From the NCBI GenBank assembly GCA_020446945.1, contig JAGRDS010000002.1, forward strand, positions 52,541-116,540: 64,000 nucleotides of DNA. The letters are read 5' to 3'. The stretch comes from Parvularculaceae bacterium (GTDB lineage: Bacteria; Pseudomonadota; Alphaproteobacteria; Caulobacterales; Parvularculaceae). Both the position numbers and the translations under genes were made by a program. The notes beneath the pieces are model-generated. The model did not search any database and was not told where the DNA came from. It was given only the letters and a program-made list of their open reading frames with translations. Shown here piece after piece: positions 1 through 10,095 of this stretch. Numbering within the stretch: the first letter of the stretch is position 1; each line of letters starts with the position of its first letter.

Positions 1-356
<356 letters not shown>

Positions 357-360
357 GCCA

Positions 361-969
361 ATGAGTGAAGAACTGAAAGAACTCGGCGAACATATCGCCT
401 CCTCCATCGACGACGACATTAAGGGGTGGCGCGTCGAATTCGGCGAGTTGACGATCGACGCGCACGCCGCGCGGATCGCGCATGTTCTGAAATTCCTGCG
501 CGACGATACGCTGTGCCGGTTCGTTCAGCTTATCGATCTCTGCGGCGTCGATTATCCCGATCGCGCCAATCGCTTCGACGTCGTCTACCACCTGCTCTCG
601 ATGCACAATAACCAGCGCATCCGCGTGAAGCTTTCTGTCGGTGAGGAAGATACGGTGTCCTCGATCCGCGATGTCTTTCCTTGCGCCGACTGGTTCGAGC
701 GCGAGGCGTTCGACATGTACGGCATTCTCTTCGCCGGACATACGGATTTGCGCCGCATTCTCACAGACTACGGATTTGAGGGGCACCCCTTAAGGAAGGA
801 TTTCCCGCTCACCGGCCATGTCGAGGTTCGTTATGACGACCAGCAAAAACGCGTCGTCTATGAACCGGTGAAGCTTGTGCAGGAATTTCGCAATTTCGAT
901 TACCTCTCGCCGTGGGAGGGGGGCCAATATGTGCTGCCCGGCGATGAGAAGGCCGAAGGAAACGCCTGA
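361..969 (+). CDS. nuoC: NADH-quinone oxidoreductase subunit C
   Basis: A 202-residue 30-kDa-type subunit of the complex I peripheral arm, which packs against NuoD near the quinone site. The signature runs from [10 protein letters not shown] to [18 protein letters not shown], with LRKDFPL after it. I chose the ATG at 361 because it lies 4 bases after nuoB and gives the standard length and N-terminus; the frame remains open upstream inside nuoB, but that part is not NuoC-like. The stop overlaps the nuoD start (TGATG), so translation is probably coupled. Confidence 0.97.
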   Translation: MSEELKELGEHIASSIDDDIKGWRVEFGELTIDAHAARIAHVLKFLRDDTLCRFVQLIDLCGVDYPDRANRFDVVYHLLSMHNNQRIRVKLSVGEEDTVSSIRDVFPCADWFEREAFDMYGILFAGHTDLRRILTDYGFEGHPLRKDFPLTGHVEVRYDDQQKRVVYEPVKLVQEFRNFDYLSPWEGGQYVLPGDEKAEGNA

Positions 970-2192
970 TGGCCGACGATGCGCGCATTATTGAAGAATC
1001 GACGTCCGATGCGTCTTCGGAACGCAAATTCACTATCAATTTCGGTCCGCAACACCCGGCGGCGCATGGCGTTTTGCGCCTTGTGCTGGAACTTGACGGC
1101 GAAGTCGTCGAGCGCGTCGATCCGCATATCGGCCTGTTGCATCGCGGCACCGAAAAGCTGATCGAATACAAGACCTATCTTCAGGCGATTCCCTATTTCG
1201 ACCGGCTTGATTACGTCGCGCCGATGAATCAGGAGCATGCCTTCTGCCTCGCCGCCGAAAAGCTGCTCGGCGTCGAGGTTCCGCGGCGCGCACAACATAT
1301 CCGCGTCCTGTTCAGCGAAATCGGCCGCCTTCTTTCGCACATTCTGAACGTGACGACGCAGGCGATGGATGTCGGCGCGTTGACGCCGCCGCTCTGGGGC
1401 TTTGAAGAGCGCGAAAAGCTGATGGTTATTTACGAGCGCGCATCGGGAAGCCGCATGCACGCCGCCTATTTTCGCGTCGGCGGCGTTCATCAGGATCTTC
1501 CTGACGCGCTTATCGACGATATCGACGCCTGGTGCGATCAGTTCCCGCAAAAACTCGCCGATATCGAAACTCTAATTACTGAAAACCGCATCTTCAAACA
1601 GCGCAATGTCGATATCGGCGTTGTCTCGCTCGAAGAGGCGTTTCAGTGGGGCTTTACCGGCGTCATGGTGCGCGGTTCGGGCGCCGCCTGGGATTTGCGA
1701 AAGAGCCAGCCATATGAAACCTATTCCGAATATGAATTCGACATTCCCATCGGCAAGAACGGCGATTGCTGGGATCGCTATCTGATCCGCGTCGAGGAAA
1801 TGAAGCAGTCCGTTTCGATCATGAAGCAGGCGATCGAGAAAATCCGCGCCGAAGGACCGGGCCCCGTCATGACGACGGACGGAAAGGTCGCGCCGCCGCG
1901 CCGTGCGAAGATGAAGCAGTCGATGGAAGCGCTCATCCATCACTTCAAGCTGTACACCGAAGGTTTTCACGTTCCTGAAGGCGAGGTTTACGCCGCGGTC
2001 GAAGCGCCGAAAGGCGAATTCGGCGTTTATCTCGTCTCCGACGGGTCGAACAAACCTTATCGCTGCAAAATTCGCGCGCCGGGTTACGCTCATTTGCAGG
2101 CGATGGACTGGATGTGCCGCGGGCATCTCCTCGCCGACGTCTCGGCGATTATCGGTTCGCTCGACATCGTCTTTGGAGAGATCGATCGTTGA
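969..2192 (+). CDS. nuoD: NADH-quinone oxidoreductase subunit D
   Basis: A 407-residue 49-kDa-type subunit, related to the large subunit of NiFe hydrogenase, forming the quinone-binding cavity together with NuoB. Visible family stretches are [15 protein letters not shown] near residue 25, [23 protein letters not shown] and, near the C-terminus, [18 protein letters not shown]. The length is standard. It overlaps nuoC by one base and its own stop overlaps the TTG start of the next small gene, so four frames are tightly coupled here. Confidence 0.98.
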   Translation: MADDARIIEESTSDASSERKFTINFGPQHPAAHGVLRLVLELDGEVVERVDPHIGLLHRGTEKLIEYKTYLQAIPYFDRLDYVAPMNQEHAFCLAAEKLLGVEVPRRAQHIRVLFSEIGRLLSHILNVTTQAMDVGALTPPLWGFEEREKLMVIYERASGSRMHAAYFRVGGVHQDLPDALIDDIDAWCDQFPQKLADIETLITENRIFKQRNVDIGVVSLEEAFQWGFTGVMVRGSGAAWDLRKSQPYETYSEYEFDIPIGKNGDCWDRYLIRVEEMKQSVSIMKQAIEKIRAEGPGPVMTTDGKVAPPRRAKMKQSMEALIHHFKLYTEGFHVPEGEVYAAVEAPKGEFGVYLVSDGSNKPYRCKIRAPGYAHLQAMDWMCRGHLLADVSAIIGSLDIVFGEIDR

Positions 2193-2605
2193 CCCAATCC
2201 GAACTCAGCTTGAATTACTATGTCGAGGCGGGCGTTGCAGCCGCCGTCGCCATAGCATTCGTGTTGAATTCTCTATTGACGATCAAGGCGCCGCATCGCG
2301 ATGTCGAGGCGTGGCACGTCCATGTCGGGGCCGGTATTTACGGCGCGGTTTTCGGCGTCGTTATCGGTTTCGTCATCGTGCCGTTGCGCGTCTGGCTGAC
2401 GGACGCCAGCCTGCCGCCGCAATATGCGGCCGTTTCCGGCTTTTCGGTGCTATTCATCATGATCGCGCTGCGCCGGGGCCTTATCGGCCGCTTGCCGTTT
2501 CTCGGCCCACAGGTGCGCGCCTATCGCCGTGCGCTCTTGAGAAAAACAATCGAGACCGCCAAAAAACAACTTGGCAAGCTGGCGCCGGCGCCGGCGGCTG
2601 AATAG
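2189..2605 (+). CDS. Uncharacterised small membrane protein inside the nuo operon
   Basis: I do not recognise this 138-residue protein. It starts with TTG at 2189, overlapping the nuoD stop, and ends 9 bases before nuoE, so it must be co-transcribed with complex I genes. The sequence shows about three hydrophobic segments (residues roughly 10–30, 45–70 and 82–98) and a basic, lysine/arginine-rich C-terminus ending in an Ala-Pro tail. It has no cysteines, so it is not an electron carrier. Position suggests an assembly or membrane-anchoring role for complex I, but that is inference only. Confidence 0.85.
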   Translation: MTQSELSLNYYVEAGVAAAVAIAFVLNSLLTIKAPHRDVEAWHVHVGAGIYGAVFGVVIGFVIVPLRVWLTDASLPPQYAAVSGFSVLFIMIALRRGLIGRLPFLGPQVRAYRRALLRKTIETAKKQLGKLAPAPAAE

Positions 2606-2614
2606 GAACAGAAT

Positions 2615-3286
2615 ATGGCTTCGCGCAAACCGGCGAAAAACCAGCCCGCATCCTTCGCATGGACGTCTGAAAATCAGTCATGGTGCGACGCGCAGATAAA
2701 GAAATACCCGCAAGGGCGGCAGGCGTCCTGCGTCATTCCGTTCTTGTGGCGCGGCCAGAAGCAGGAAGGCTGGATATCGATCCCGATGATGGAGGCGATC
2801 GCGAGGCAGCTCGCGATGCCCTATATCCGCGTCTACGAGGTCGCCACATTTTATTCGATGTTCAATCTCGCGCCAGTCGGCGAGTATTTCGTTCAGGTTT
2901 GCGGGACGACGCCCTGCATGCTGCGCGGGTCGAAGGAATTGAATGCGGTCTGCGAGCGCGTCATCGGCGAACAGAACCATGTTTCGGACGACGGCAAGCT
3001 TTCGTGGCTGGAGGTCGAATGCCTCGGCGCGTGCGTCAACGCGCCGATGATCCAGATTTCAACCAGGGACGGCGATCATTACTACGAAGATCTGACGCCG
3101 GAAATTCTTGAAGACATGCTGGCGAAGCTGCGCCGCGGCGAGCAGGTGAAAATCGGCACGGCTCATCCGGACCGCAATACCTCCGATCCCGCAGGCGCGA
3201 ATACGACTTTGCTCGATCCGTCGCTCTTCGACGGAAGCCGCGCCGCGCCGATATCCTTGCTGCCGAATTCCAAACCCGCCCAATAA
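2615..3286 (+). CDS. nuoE: NADH-quinone oxidoreductase subunit E
   Basis: The 24-kDa subunit of the NADH dehydrogenase module, carrying the off-pathway [2Fe-2S] cluster N1a. The four ligands are visible as C96 and C101 (VCGTTPC) and C136 and C140 (CLGAC). At 223 residues it is longer than the minimal family, because of a C-terminal extension rich in Pro, Ala and Ser after about residue 175; such tails are common in alphaproteobacteria. The N-terminal 20 residues are also atypical. It is followed 12 bases later by nuoF. Confidence 0.96.
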   Translation: MASRKPAKNQPASFAWTSENQSWCDAQIKKYPQGRQASCVIPFLWRGQKQEGWISIPMMEAIARQLAMPYIRVYEVATFYSMFNLAPVGEYFVQVCGTTPCMLRGSKELNAVCERVIGEQNHVSDDGKLSWLEVECLGACVNAPMIQISTRDGDHYYEDLTPEILEDMLAKLRRGEQVKIGTAHPDRNTSDPAGANTTLLDPSLFDGSRAAPISLLPNSKPAQ

Positions 3287-3298
3287 GCGAAGCGATCC

Positions 3299-4603
3299 AT
3301 GTTGCTCGAAGACAAAGACCGCATTTTCACAAATCTCTACGGCCTGCATGACCCGGGTCTTGAAGCGGCGAAAAAACGCGGCGCATGGAATGCGACGAAG
3401 GATATTCTCGCCATGGGGCCGGACTGGATTATCCAGCAGGTGAAAGATTCCGGTTTGCGCGGGCGCGGCGGCGCCGGTTTTCCGACCGGTCTCAAATGGT
3501 CATTCATGCCGAAAGAGGTGAAGGACCGGCCGCATTATCTCGTCGTGAACGCTGACGAATCCGAACCTGGCACATGCAAGGATCGCGACATCATGCGTCA
3601 CGATCCGCATCTACTGATCGAGGGATGCCTGGTCGCTTCTTTCGCGATGAAGGCGCACGCCTGTTATATTTATCTGCGCGGCGAATATGTCGATGAACGC
3701 ATCGCACTCCAAAAGGCTGTCGATGAAGCATACGCAGCCGGATTAATCGGCAAGAACGCCTGCGGCTCCGGTTACGACTTCGATCTTTATCTTCATCACG
3801 GCGCGGGCGCTTATATCTGCGGCGAAGAGACAGCGCTGCTTGAAAGCCTTGAAGGCAAAAAGGGCCAGCCGCGCCTCAAACCGCCGTTTCCTGCGGGCGC
3901 GGGGCTCTATGGTTGTCCGACGACGGTCAACAATGTCGAATCAATCGCCGTCGCGCCGACGATTATTCGTCGCGGCGCGCAGTGGTTTGCGTCAATCGGC
4001 CGGGCGAACAATGCGGGTACGAAAGTCTTTTGCATTTCGGGCCACGTCAATCGGCCGTGTAATGTCGAGGAGGCGATGTCGATTCCGCTGCGAAAGCTTA
4101 TTGAAACGCATTGCGGCGGCGTTACCGGCGGCTGGGAGAACCTGAAAGCGGTTATCCCCGGCGGTTCATCCGTACCCTGCCTTCCGAGCGATATATGCGA
4201 CGACATATTAATGGATTTCGACGCATTGCGCGATGCGAGATCCGGGCTCGGCACGGCGGCCGTTATCGTCATGGACAAATCAACCGATATTGTTCGCGCG
4301 ATCGCGCGCATTTCCTATTTCTACAAGCATGAAAGTTGCGGTCAGTGTACCCCGTGCCGGGAAGGGACCGGCTGGATGTGGCGCGTCCTTGAACGGATGG
4401 CGGTCGGCGACGCGACAACAGCCGAAATCGACAATCTGCTCGATGTCGCCGGGCAGGTTGAAGGCCATACGATCTGCGCGCTGGGCGACGCCGCCGCCTG
4501 GCCCGTGCAGGGACTTATCCGCCATTTCCGCGGCGAAATCGAAGAGCGAATCAACGCCTACCGCGCCGATCGCCCGCATGTTGCGATGGCGGCGGCGGAA
4601 TAA
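3299..4603 (+). CDS. nuoF: NADH-quinone oxidoreductase subunit F
   Basis: The 51-kDa subunit that binds NADH and FMN and carries cluster N3. Motifs in order: [16 protein letters not shown] (glycine-rich nucleotide site, about residues 53–67), [19 protein letters not shown] (about 168–186, FMN/NADH site), and the [4Fe-4S] ligands C347, C350 and C353 ([12 protein letters not shown]) plus C393. The 434-residue length is normal. Downstream the operon pattern breaks: 206 bases without a gene follow, then an HU-like gene, before nuoG appears. Confidence 0.98.
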   Translation: MLLEDKDRIFTNLYGLHDPGLEAAKKRGAWNATKDILAMGPDWIIQQVKDSGLRGRGGAGFPTGLKWSFMPKEVKDRPHYLVVNADESEPGTCKDRDIMRHDPHLLIEGCLVASFAMKAHACYIYLRGEYVDERIALQKAVDEAYAAGLIGKNACGSGYDFDLYLHHGAGAYICGEETALLESLEGKKGQPRLKPPFPAGAGLYGCPTTVNNVESIAVAPTIIRRGAQWFASIGRANNAGTKVFCISGHVNRPCNVEEAMSIPLRKLIETHCGGVTGGWENLKAVIPGGSSVPCLPSDICDDILMDFDALRDARSGLGTAAVIVMDKSTDIVRAIARISYFYKHESCGQCTPCREGTGWMWRVLERMAVGDATTAEIDNLLDVAGQVEGHTICALGDAAAWPVQGLIRHFRGEIEERINAYRADRPHVAMAAAE

Positions 4604-4809
4604 AAAAGCCCGCCGCGCAAGCCTTTCTCGCGCATGTCCCGGCGGTTTCTCCCCGTTTTTGGGATATTTTTGCGACTGGGGAGCCAGTATTGCCCATTTT
4701 TAGGGCTCTTTTTGCATTTCAGGGCGTCGAAACTATTTGCGTTTTCGCGAATCTCGTGAATCTACGCGCACTGTTTGTTTGAATGAACGCATCATAAAGG
4801 AAACATCCG

Positions 4810-5175
4810 ATGCCCCCGGCAAAAAAGAAAGTTGCAAAGAAGGCCCCGGCGAAAAAGAAAGCTCCGGCCAAGAAGAAAGTAGCGGCGAAAAAAGCTCCGT
4901 CAGTCCTGACGCTGAAGCATATGGCGGCCGATCTCGCCGCAGCGCATGAAGTGCCGAAGCGGCAGATGGAAGGCGTGCTGAACGATTTTGTCGCGCTCAT
5001 CGGCAAGAACCTGAAAAAAGGCGCCAAGATGCGCATCTCGGGTCTCGGCATTCTTCAGGTTCGCCACCGCGCGGCGCGCATGGGCCGCAACCCCGCGACC
5101 GGCGAAGCGATCAAGATCAAAGCTTCGAAAAAGATCGCTTTCCGTCCGGCGAAAGACCTCAAAGAGTCGATCTAA
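4810..5175 (+). CDS. HU-family DNA-binding protein with lysine/alanine/proline-rich N-terminal tail
   Basis: A 121-residue nucleoid-associated protein. The first ~30 residues are a repetitive basic tail built from PAKKK/APAKKK units, like the disordered tails of histone H1 and of some bacterial HU variants. Residues ~31–121 form an HU/IHF fold: the DNA-arm region reads MGRNPATGEAIKI and the end FRPAKDLKESI. A good Shine-Dalgarno (AAGGAAA) precedes the ATG. It sits between nuoF and nuoG, an odd place for a chromatin gene, with 206 bases before it and a strong hairpin after it, so it is probably an independent unit. A separate canonical HU gene lies at 32,131. Confidence 0.93.
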   Translation: MPPAKKKVAKKAPAKKKAPAKKKVAAKKAPSVLTLKHMAADLAAAHEVPKRQMEGVLNDFVALIGKNLKKGAKMRISGLGILQVRHRAARMGRNPATGEAIKIKASKKIAFRPAKDLKESI

Positions 5176-5192
5176 GGGGTTTGGATTTTTGG

Positions 5193-5256
5193 GCGCCGCC
5201 TTGGCGCGGTTCGGCGTTATCCCGTTACGGGACGCCGGACCGGGCGAAGGCGGCGC
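5193..5256 (+). terminator. Large nested hairpin after the HU-like gene
   Basis: A perfect 10-bp outer stem (GCGCCGCCTT at 5193–5202 with its complement at 5247–5256) encloses an inner dyad (CGGCGT/ACGCCG at 5212–5217 and 5232–5237, itself capped by CCCG-tta-CGGG). It is followed by TTTCATTTTC. It reads as an intrinsic terminator for the HU-like gene and would separate it from the acetyltransferase and nuoG downstream. The T tract is imperfect. Confidence 0.6.
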
Positions 5257-5292
5257 TTTCATTTTCAGGGCGCCGTCCTTATAGGTCGCGCC

Positions 5293-5949
5293 ATGAAAGG
5301 TGCGCCGAATTTTGAAATAAGACTGGCCGACGAAAACGACGCCGAGCGCCTCGCCTTTATCGGCGCCGAGACTTTCCGGTCGACCTTCGGCCATCTTTAC
5401 GCGCCGGCCGACATCGCCGCTTTTCTGGCCGAGAGCCATTCGCCCGAGGCGTACAGGCGGACCCTGACCACGCCGGATTTTCGCGTCTGGATCGCAGAGG
5501 CGGACGGGGGCGCAACCGTCGGATACGCCGTTGCAGGGCCGTGCGGATTGCCCGTGCCGGATCTGACGCCGAATTCTGGCGAGGTGAAGCGCATCTATCT
5601 CGACGAAACCGCCCGAGGGACCGGCCTTGGCGCGCGGCTGATGGCGTCGGCTCTTGAATATCTGCGCAAGCGATTCGATCGCATCTATCTCAGCGTCTAC
5701 TCGGAAAATTTCCCGGCGCAGCGGTTTTACGAGCGCTTCGGCTTCGCCAAGATCGGCGAATATGACTTCATGGTCGGCGAACACGCCGACCCGGAGTGGA
5801 TGATGGAGCTTGGAGAGCCGGAAACAGCGCAGATCGCCCGTCCTTGCGGCTGGAATCCGGCGTGGAATGCCGCTAGGAAGGCGCGGATTTTATCGCCGCA
5901 AGCCGCCGAGACCAGAACCCCATGTCCGACCTCCGCAAGATCAAAGTGA
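5293..5949 (+). CDS. GNAT-family N-acetyltransferase
   Basis: A putative acetyl-CoA-dependent N-acetyltransferase; the substrate cannot be predicted. The N-terminal [15 protein letters not shown] resembles motif C, the acetyl-CoA loop is in [20 protein letters not shown] (motif A, consensus Q/RxxGxG/A), and [18 protein letters not shown] is motif B. The domain ends near residue 165; the remaining ~50 residues are low-complexity. The last 28 bases overlap the start of nuoG in another frame, which suggests either tight coupling or an over-extended C-terminus. Its place just upstream of nuoG is unusual. Confidence 0.88.
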   Translation: MKGAPNFEIRLADENDAERLAFIGAETFRSTFGHLYAPADIAAFLAESHSPEAYRRTLTTPDFRVWIAEADGGATVGYAVAGPCGLPVPDLTPNSGEVKRIYLDETARGTGLGARLMASALEYLRKRFDRIYLSVYSENFPAQRFYERFGFAKIGEYDFMVGEHADPEWMMELGEPETAQIARPCGWNPAWNAARKARILSPQAAETRTPCPTSARSK

Positions 5950-8003
5950 ACGGCCGCGAAATCGAGGTCGCCTCCAACCTGACGCTGCTCCAGGCTTGCG
6001 AGGCGGCGGGCGAAGAGATCCCGCGGTTTTGTTATCATGAGCGTCTGTCGGTCGCCGGCAATTGCCGCATGTGCCTGATCGAGGTTAAGGGCGGCCCGCC
6101 CAAGCCGGTCGCGTCCTGCGCGCAGAACGTCCGCGATCTGAGGCCGGGGCCGGAAGGCGCGCCGCCGGAACTTTTCACCAACACGCCGATGGTGAAAAAA
6201 GCGCGCGAAGGCGTAATGGAATTCCTGCTGATCAACCATCCGCTCGACTGTCCGATTTGCGATCAGGGCGGCGAATGCGATTTGCAGGACCAGGCGGTCG
6301 CCTATGGCCGAGACGGATCGCGCTTTGAAGAAAACAAGCGCGCCGTCGAAGAAAAATACATGGGTCCGCTGATCAAGACGATCATGACCCGTTGCATTCA
6401 ATGCACGCGCTGCGTTCGCTTCGCGACCGAGATCGCGGGCGTTGACGATCTCGGGCTCGTCAATCGCGGCGAGAACGCCGAAATCACGACATATCTTGAA
6501 AAGGCGGTCGATAGCGAATTGACGGGCAATCTTATCGATGTATGCCCCGTCGGCGCGCTGACGTCGCGGCCTTATGCGTTCAATGCGCGCCCGTGGGAAT
6601 TGACGAAAACCGAAACGATCGACGTTATGGATGCGGTCGGCTCCAACATCCGCGTCGATGCGCGCGGGCGCGAAGTGATGCGCATTCTGCCGCGCCTTCA
6701 TGAGGGCGTGAACGAGGAATGGATTTCCGACAAGACGCGATACATCTGGGACGGGCTGAAACGCCAGCGCCTTGACCGGCCCTATGTCCGTGAAAACGGC
6801 AAACTACGCCCCGCATCCTGGGATGAAGCGTTTGGCGCGGTCGCAGAAAAACTGAATTCGGCGCCGGCGGACCGAATTGCGGCGATTGCGGGCGATCTTG
6901 TTCCGGCCGAAGCGATCAAGGCTCTAAAGGATTTGATGGATGCGGTCGGCTCGCCGCATCGCGATTGCCGTCAGGACGGCGCGCCGCTCGGCGGCGCAAG
7001 AGAAAGCTATATTTTCAATACGGGCATTGCGGGTATTGAAAAGGCGGACCGGATTTTGATCATCGGTTCGAACCCGCGCATCGAGGCGCCGCTCATCAAT
7101 GCGCGCATTCGCAAGGCGTGGCTCGCCAATCTGGATCTCAAGATCGCGGTGATTGGCGAAGCGCCGGATCTGACCTACGCTTACGAACACCTCGGCGCGG
7201 GACCGGAAAGCCTTTCCAGGGGCGGCGACTTTTTAAATGGCGCAGAGCGCCCGGCCGTCATCGTCGGCATCGGCGCGCTTGCGCGCAATGACGGCGCGGC
7301 GATCCTCGCTGAAATTTCGTCCCTCGCATCAAAGGCGGGCGTTGTGCGCGATGGTTGGAACGGGTTCAATATACTGCATTTCGCGGCTGCGCGCGTCGGC
7401 GCGCTTGATCTCGGATTCCTGCCGAAAGAGGGCGGTCGCGACTTCGCGGCGATATTGAAAGGCGCAGAAGAAAAAGCGATCGACTTCGTCTACAATCTCG
7501 GTTGCGATGAATTCGATGCATCAAGGCTCGACGGCGCATTCGTCGTTTATCAGGGCCATCATGGCGACGTCGGCGCGCGTCATGCGGATGTGGTCTTCCC
7601 CGGCGCTTCTTACGTCGAACAGTCCGGCGTTTTCGTGAACACCGAAGGGCGCGCGCAATTGGCCAATCGCGCGCATTTTCCGTTCGGCGCCGCGCGCGAA
7701 GACTGGGCGATCATACGTGCGCTTTCCGGAAAGATCGGCAAGCCGCTTTCCTATGACGATCTTTTTGCGCTGCGCCAGGCGATGATCGCCGACGCGCCGT
7801 CGCTTGCCCGCCTCGACGAAGGTCCGGCGGGCGACGCGCCGCTGGACCTTTCGAAAGTCGGCGTCAAAGGCGCAATTTCGCCGGAACCGTTCCGTTCCGT
7901 TATTCGTGATTTTTACCTCACCAATCCGATCGCGCGCGCATCGAAGACGATGGCGGAGTGCTCCGCCGCCCGGTCCGGCGCCGCGAAACTGGCGGCGGAG
8001 TAG
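5922..8003 (+). CDS. nuoG: NADH-quinone oxidoreductase subunit G
   Basis: The 75-kDa subunit, the largest of the hydrophilic arm, with a chain of iron-sulfur clusters. Ligand motifs are visible in order: [15 protein letters not shown] ([2Fe-2S] N1b), [17 protein letters not shown] (N5 region, histidine-ligated) and [12 protein letters not shown] (N4). The rest is the molybdopterin-oxidoreductase-like domain, ending with the NADH-dehydrogenase G C-terminal region. At 693 residues it is full length. nuoH and the other membrane-arm genes do not follow; instead there is a small membrane protein and then convergent genes. Confidence 0.98.
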   Translation: MSDLRKIKVNGREIEVASNLTLLQACEAAGEEIPRFCYHERLSVAGNCRMCLIEVKGGPPKPVASCAQNVRDLRPGPEGAPPELFTNTPMVKKAREGVMEFLLINHPLDCPICDQGGECDLQDQAVAYGRDGSRFEENKRAVEEKYMGPLIKTIMTRCIQCTRCVRFATEIAGVDDLGLVNRGENAEITTYLEKAVDSELTGNLIDVCPVGALTSRPYAFNARPWELTKTETIDVMDAVGSNIRVDARGREVMRILPRLHEGVNEEWISDKTRYIWDGLKRQRLDRPYVRENGKLRPASWDEAFGAVAEKLNSAPADRIAAIAGDLVPAEAIKALKDLMDAVGSPHRDCRQDGAPLGGARESYIFNTGIAGIEKADRILIIGSNPRIEAPLINARIRKAWLANLDLKIAVIGEAPDLTYAYEHLGAGPESLSRGGDFLNGAERPAVIVGIGALARNDGAAILAEISSLASKAGVVRDGWNGFNILHFAAARVGALDLGFLPKEGGRDFAAILKGAEEKAIDFVYNLGCDEFDASRLDGAFVVYQGHHGDVGARHADVVFPGASYVEQSGVFVNTEGRAQLANRAHFPFGAAREDWAIIRALSGKIGKPLSYDDLFALRQAMIADAPSLARLDEGPAGDAPLDLSKVGVKGAISPEPFRSVIRDFYLTNPIARASKTMAECSAARSGAAKLAAE

Positions 8004-8009
8004 GGCGCA

Positions 8010-8522
8010 TTGGCGGGCGTTCCGCGCAAACCGGACGAGGAAAATCTCTTCGCGGAAATCCGCGCCAATATCGTCTTTGAAAAGATGATCGTCTCCATTT
8101 TGATTGCGACCGGACTTTCCGCCGCCGCGCATTTCCTTTTGGCGCTCGCCGTGCGCATTTCGGCGGGCGGGATTTCCATTGAAGCGATCGGCTCGCTGAT
8201 TTTGAACGCAATCTTTTTCGCCGCGTTCTTTTTTCTCGCGGGGTTCGCCGCATCCGTCGCTATTGGAATTCCGCTTTTCAAGATCCTCGAAAAATCGAAA
8301 TTTCAGAAAGCCTGGCCTTATTGCGCGGCCGCGCTCGCGGTCAGCTTTCTCATACTTCTGGCGGCTGGATCGCCGCCATCGATCGAAGCGCCATGGAGAG
8401 TTCTTCTGCTGGCGCCGGGGCTCGCGGCCGCTTTGTTGTTCGCCCGCCGCATGCGCCCTTTCTGGGAAGCGGCGGCGCGACGCGAGCGGGAAACGCAAGA
8501 CGCGATCATTCGCCTGCACTGA
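8010..8522 (+). CDS. Uncharacterised four-helix membrane protein downstream of nuoG
   Basis: A 170-residue protein that starts with TTG 6 bases after the nuoG stop, so it is the last gene of this nuo segment. A short polar N-terminus with KPDEENLFAEIRANIVFEKMI is followed by about four hydrophobic segments (roughly residues 28–52, 60–90, 106–122 and 128–144) and a basic C-terminus. It is not NuoH: it lacks that subunit's eight helices and charged quinone-site motifs. I do not recognise the family. Its 3' end overlaps the convergent metallo-hydrolase gene by 17 bases. Confidence 0.8.
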   Translation: MAGVPRKPDEENLFAEIRANIVFEKMIVSILIATGLSAAAHFLLALAVRISAGGISIEAIGSLILNAIFFAAFFFLAGFAASVAIGIPLFKILEKSKFQKAWPYCAAALAVSFLILLAAGSPPSIEAPWRVLLLAPGLAAALLFARRMRPFWEAAARRERETQDAIIRLH

Positions 8523-9621
8523 TCGCAGGGACGCAAAGATCGGCGATAGCGCCGTCAAGAGGCTCGTTCTTATCCGTCTCGCCCCGCGCTTCGTTGATCG
8601 CGCCCGAAGCGATCGGCTGTACGAAAAACATGTCAAACAAACGCGCTTTTACGGGATCTCCTGCGGCGAAGGCGGCTTTTTCCGCATCGAAATCGAAAGC
8701 GGGCTTTTCCTCATCCTTTTGCTCCGACGCCTGATCGGCCGCGCTTTCAAACAGCGCGGCGAGCTTTTGGAGATAGGCGTCATCGCTCATGACGGCGCCG
8801 TGTCCGGGAACGATGATCGCGGCGCGAAGGCCGGCGAGCTGGCGGATGACGCGCGCCCACTCGCGCGGATAAGACCCAAAACCATAGGGCGTCGGCGCGA
8901 CTGCGATGTCGCCGGTCGCCAGGAACTTCTGCTTAGGCAGATAGAGCGCGATATCGCCGGCGGTGTTGGCGGGCCCCATATAAATCAGCGTCGCCTTTTT
9001 GCCGCCGAGATCGATAATCGCTGTTTCGTCGATAACGCGCGTCGGCGTCATCACTTTCATGCGCGCAAGCTGCATCCGATATTCCGGATAATCGCCAATC
9101 ATGCGCGCGAAATAGGCTTTTTCGTCATCCGAAAGCGATGAGCCGTCGAACCAGATGCCCTTGTCGACGGCGTCCCTGACGGCGGCGTAAGTCGTATCAA
9201 GCTGCGCTTCGCTTTCCTCGACGCGCCGTTCCGGTCCGTCCGCCATCGCCGCGCAGGTGAAACGATGCGTGATGATTTCCGCATCCGGAAACGCCTCGAT
9301 AATCGGGAAGGCGCCGCGATGATGATCGCCATGCCAATGGCTGATGACGAGATGGGTGACCGGTTTTTTCGTTTCGGCGCGGATCTTTTCAAGCACCTGT
9401 TCGCCCTGAACCGCATAACCGCCCCCATCGAAGACGAGAACGCCGCGCCGGCCGACGACGATCGTCGTGTTGGCGACGACGGGATAGCGCAATGCATCCT
9501 TGCGTCCGCCGACGAAGACGCCTTTTGCAACCTCGCGCCATGTCAGATCAAAAAGACCCTCATCAGCCGCTGCGCCAGTCAAGTACGCGGTGAGGCCGAC
9601 GAGCAAGAGGAAGAACCGCAT
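8506..9621 (-). CDS. Exported metallo-beta-lactamase-fold hydrolase
   Basis: A 371-residue protein beginning with a clear signal peptide (MRFFLLLVGLTAYLTGAAA), hence probably periplasmic. The zinc-binding signature is HWHGDHH, with further candidate ligands in PGHGAVMSDD and in FLATGDIAV. The fold is that of the metallo-beta-lactamase superfamily; the substrate is unknown and the long inserted helical region (about residues 150–200) is unlike true carbapenemases. I took the ATG at 9621 rather than an earlier in-frame codon because it starts the signal peptide. It converges on the membrane protein gene downstream of nuoG. Confidence 0.9.
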   Translation of the reverse strand: MRFFLLLVGLTAYLTGAAADEGLFDLTWREVAKGVFVGGRKDALRYPVVANTTIVVGRRGVLVFDGGGYAVQGEQVLEKIRAETKKPVTHLVISHWHGDHHRGAFPIIEAFPDAEIITHRFTCAAMADGPERRVEESEAQLDTTYAAVRDAVDKGIWFDGSSLSDDEKAYFARMIGDYPEYRMQLARMKVMTPTRVIDETAIIDLGGKKATLIYMGPANTAGDIALYLPKQKFLATGDIAVAPTPYGFGSYPREWARVIRQLAGLRAAIIVPGHGAVMSDDAYLQKLAALFESAADQASEQKDEEKPAFDFDAEKAAFAAGDPVKARLFDMFFVQPIASGAINEARGETDKNEPLDGAIADLCVPAISAGE

Positions 9622-9699
9622 CCGGGACGTCCCGCATCTGCGTGCGCCATTGGACACTGCAAATCGGTTCGGCGCCACCTTGCATTCGACAGGACGCTG

Positions 9700-9720
9700 A
9701 AAAAAAAGGGCGAACCGCCC
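9700..9720 (-). terminator. Intrinsic terminator of the acidic membrane protein gene
   Basis: On the reverse strand GGGCG-GTT-CGCCC is followed by eight T residues, a compact rho-independent terminator placed 60 bases after the stop of the gene at 9781–10095 and ahead of the reverse-strand metallo-hydrolase gene. Confidence 0.75.
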
Positions 9721-9780
9721 GGGGGCGGCCCGCCGCTTACATGTTTTTCCAGGCGCAGCCTTACGGCGGCGATCCCGCTA

Positions 9781-10095
9781 TTATTGCTGCGGCTCTTCTT
9801 CCGCGGCCGGATCGTCGCCCGTTTCGTCGTACATTTCTTCGCTCATGTCGTCGGCGGACAGATCGTCGTCAATGTAGTCGTCGGCGTCGTCCATCGTTTC
9901 ATCGACCAAATCATCGACGATGATTTCTTCCGACGTAACGCCGGTGTCGTCGGCGGCGTCCGCCTCAGCGCCCGGCAAATAGCTCATCGCCTTTTCCTTG
10001 GCGCCCATCAGCATGTCCTTGCCGCCTGGCGCATAGAACCATACGCCGGCGAGCGCCGCGACGATGATGATGATAAATAGTAGAAAACGACCCAT
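9781..10095 (-). CDS. Membrane-anchored protein with highly acidic C-terminal tail
   Basis: A 104-residue protein I do not recognise. Residues 3–20 are a strongly hydrophobic N-terminal anchor (FLLFIIIIVAALAGVWFYA). The second half, from about residue 45, is dominated by Asp and Glu in runs such as VDETMDDADDYIDDDLSADD. I chose the ATG at 10095 because GGAGCGGG lies just upstream and because the longer in-frame N-terminus is not protein-like. Such anionic tails can bind cations or basic proteins; its real role is unknown. A good terminator follows. Confidence 0.75.
   Translation of the reverse strand: MGRFLLFIIIIVAALAGVWFYAPGGKDMLMGAKEKAMSYLPGAEADAADDTGVTSEEIIVDDLVDETMDDADDYIDDDLSADDMSEEMYDETGDDPAAEEEPQQ

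Noticed and set aside
4680..4712. Weak hairpin GAGCC...GGCTC followed by T residues after nuoF
   Set aside because: The stem is only five base pairs with a long loop, so it is not called as a terminator, though it may contribute to the nuoF–HU boundary.
7521..8636. Long reverse-strand open frame across nuoG and the following gene
   Set aside because: It is a shadow of high-GC coding DNA: arginine-rich, no recognised motif, and it covers nuoG's well-defined frame.
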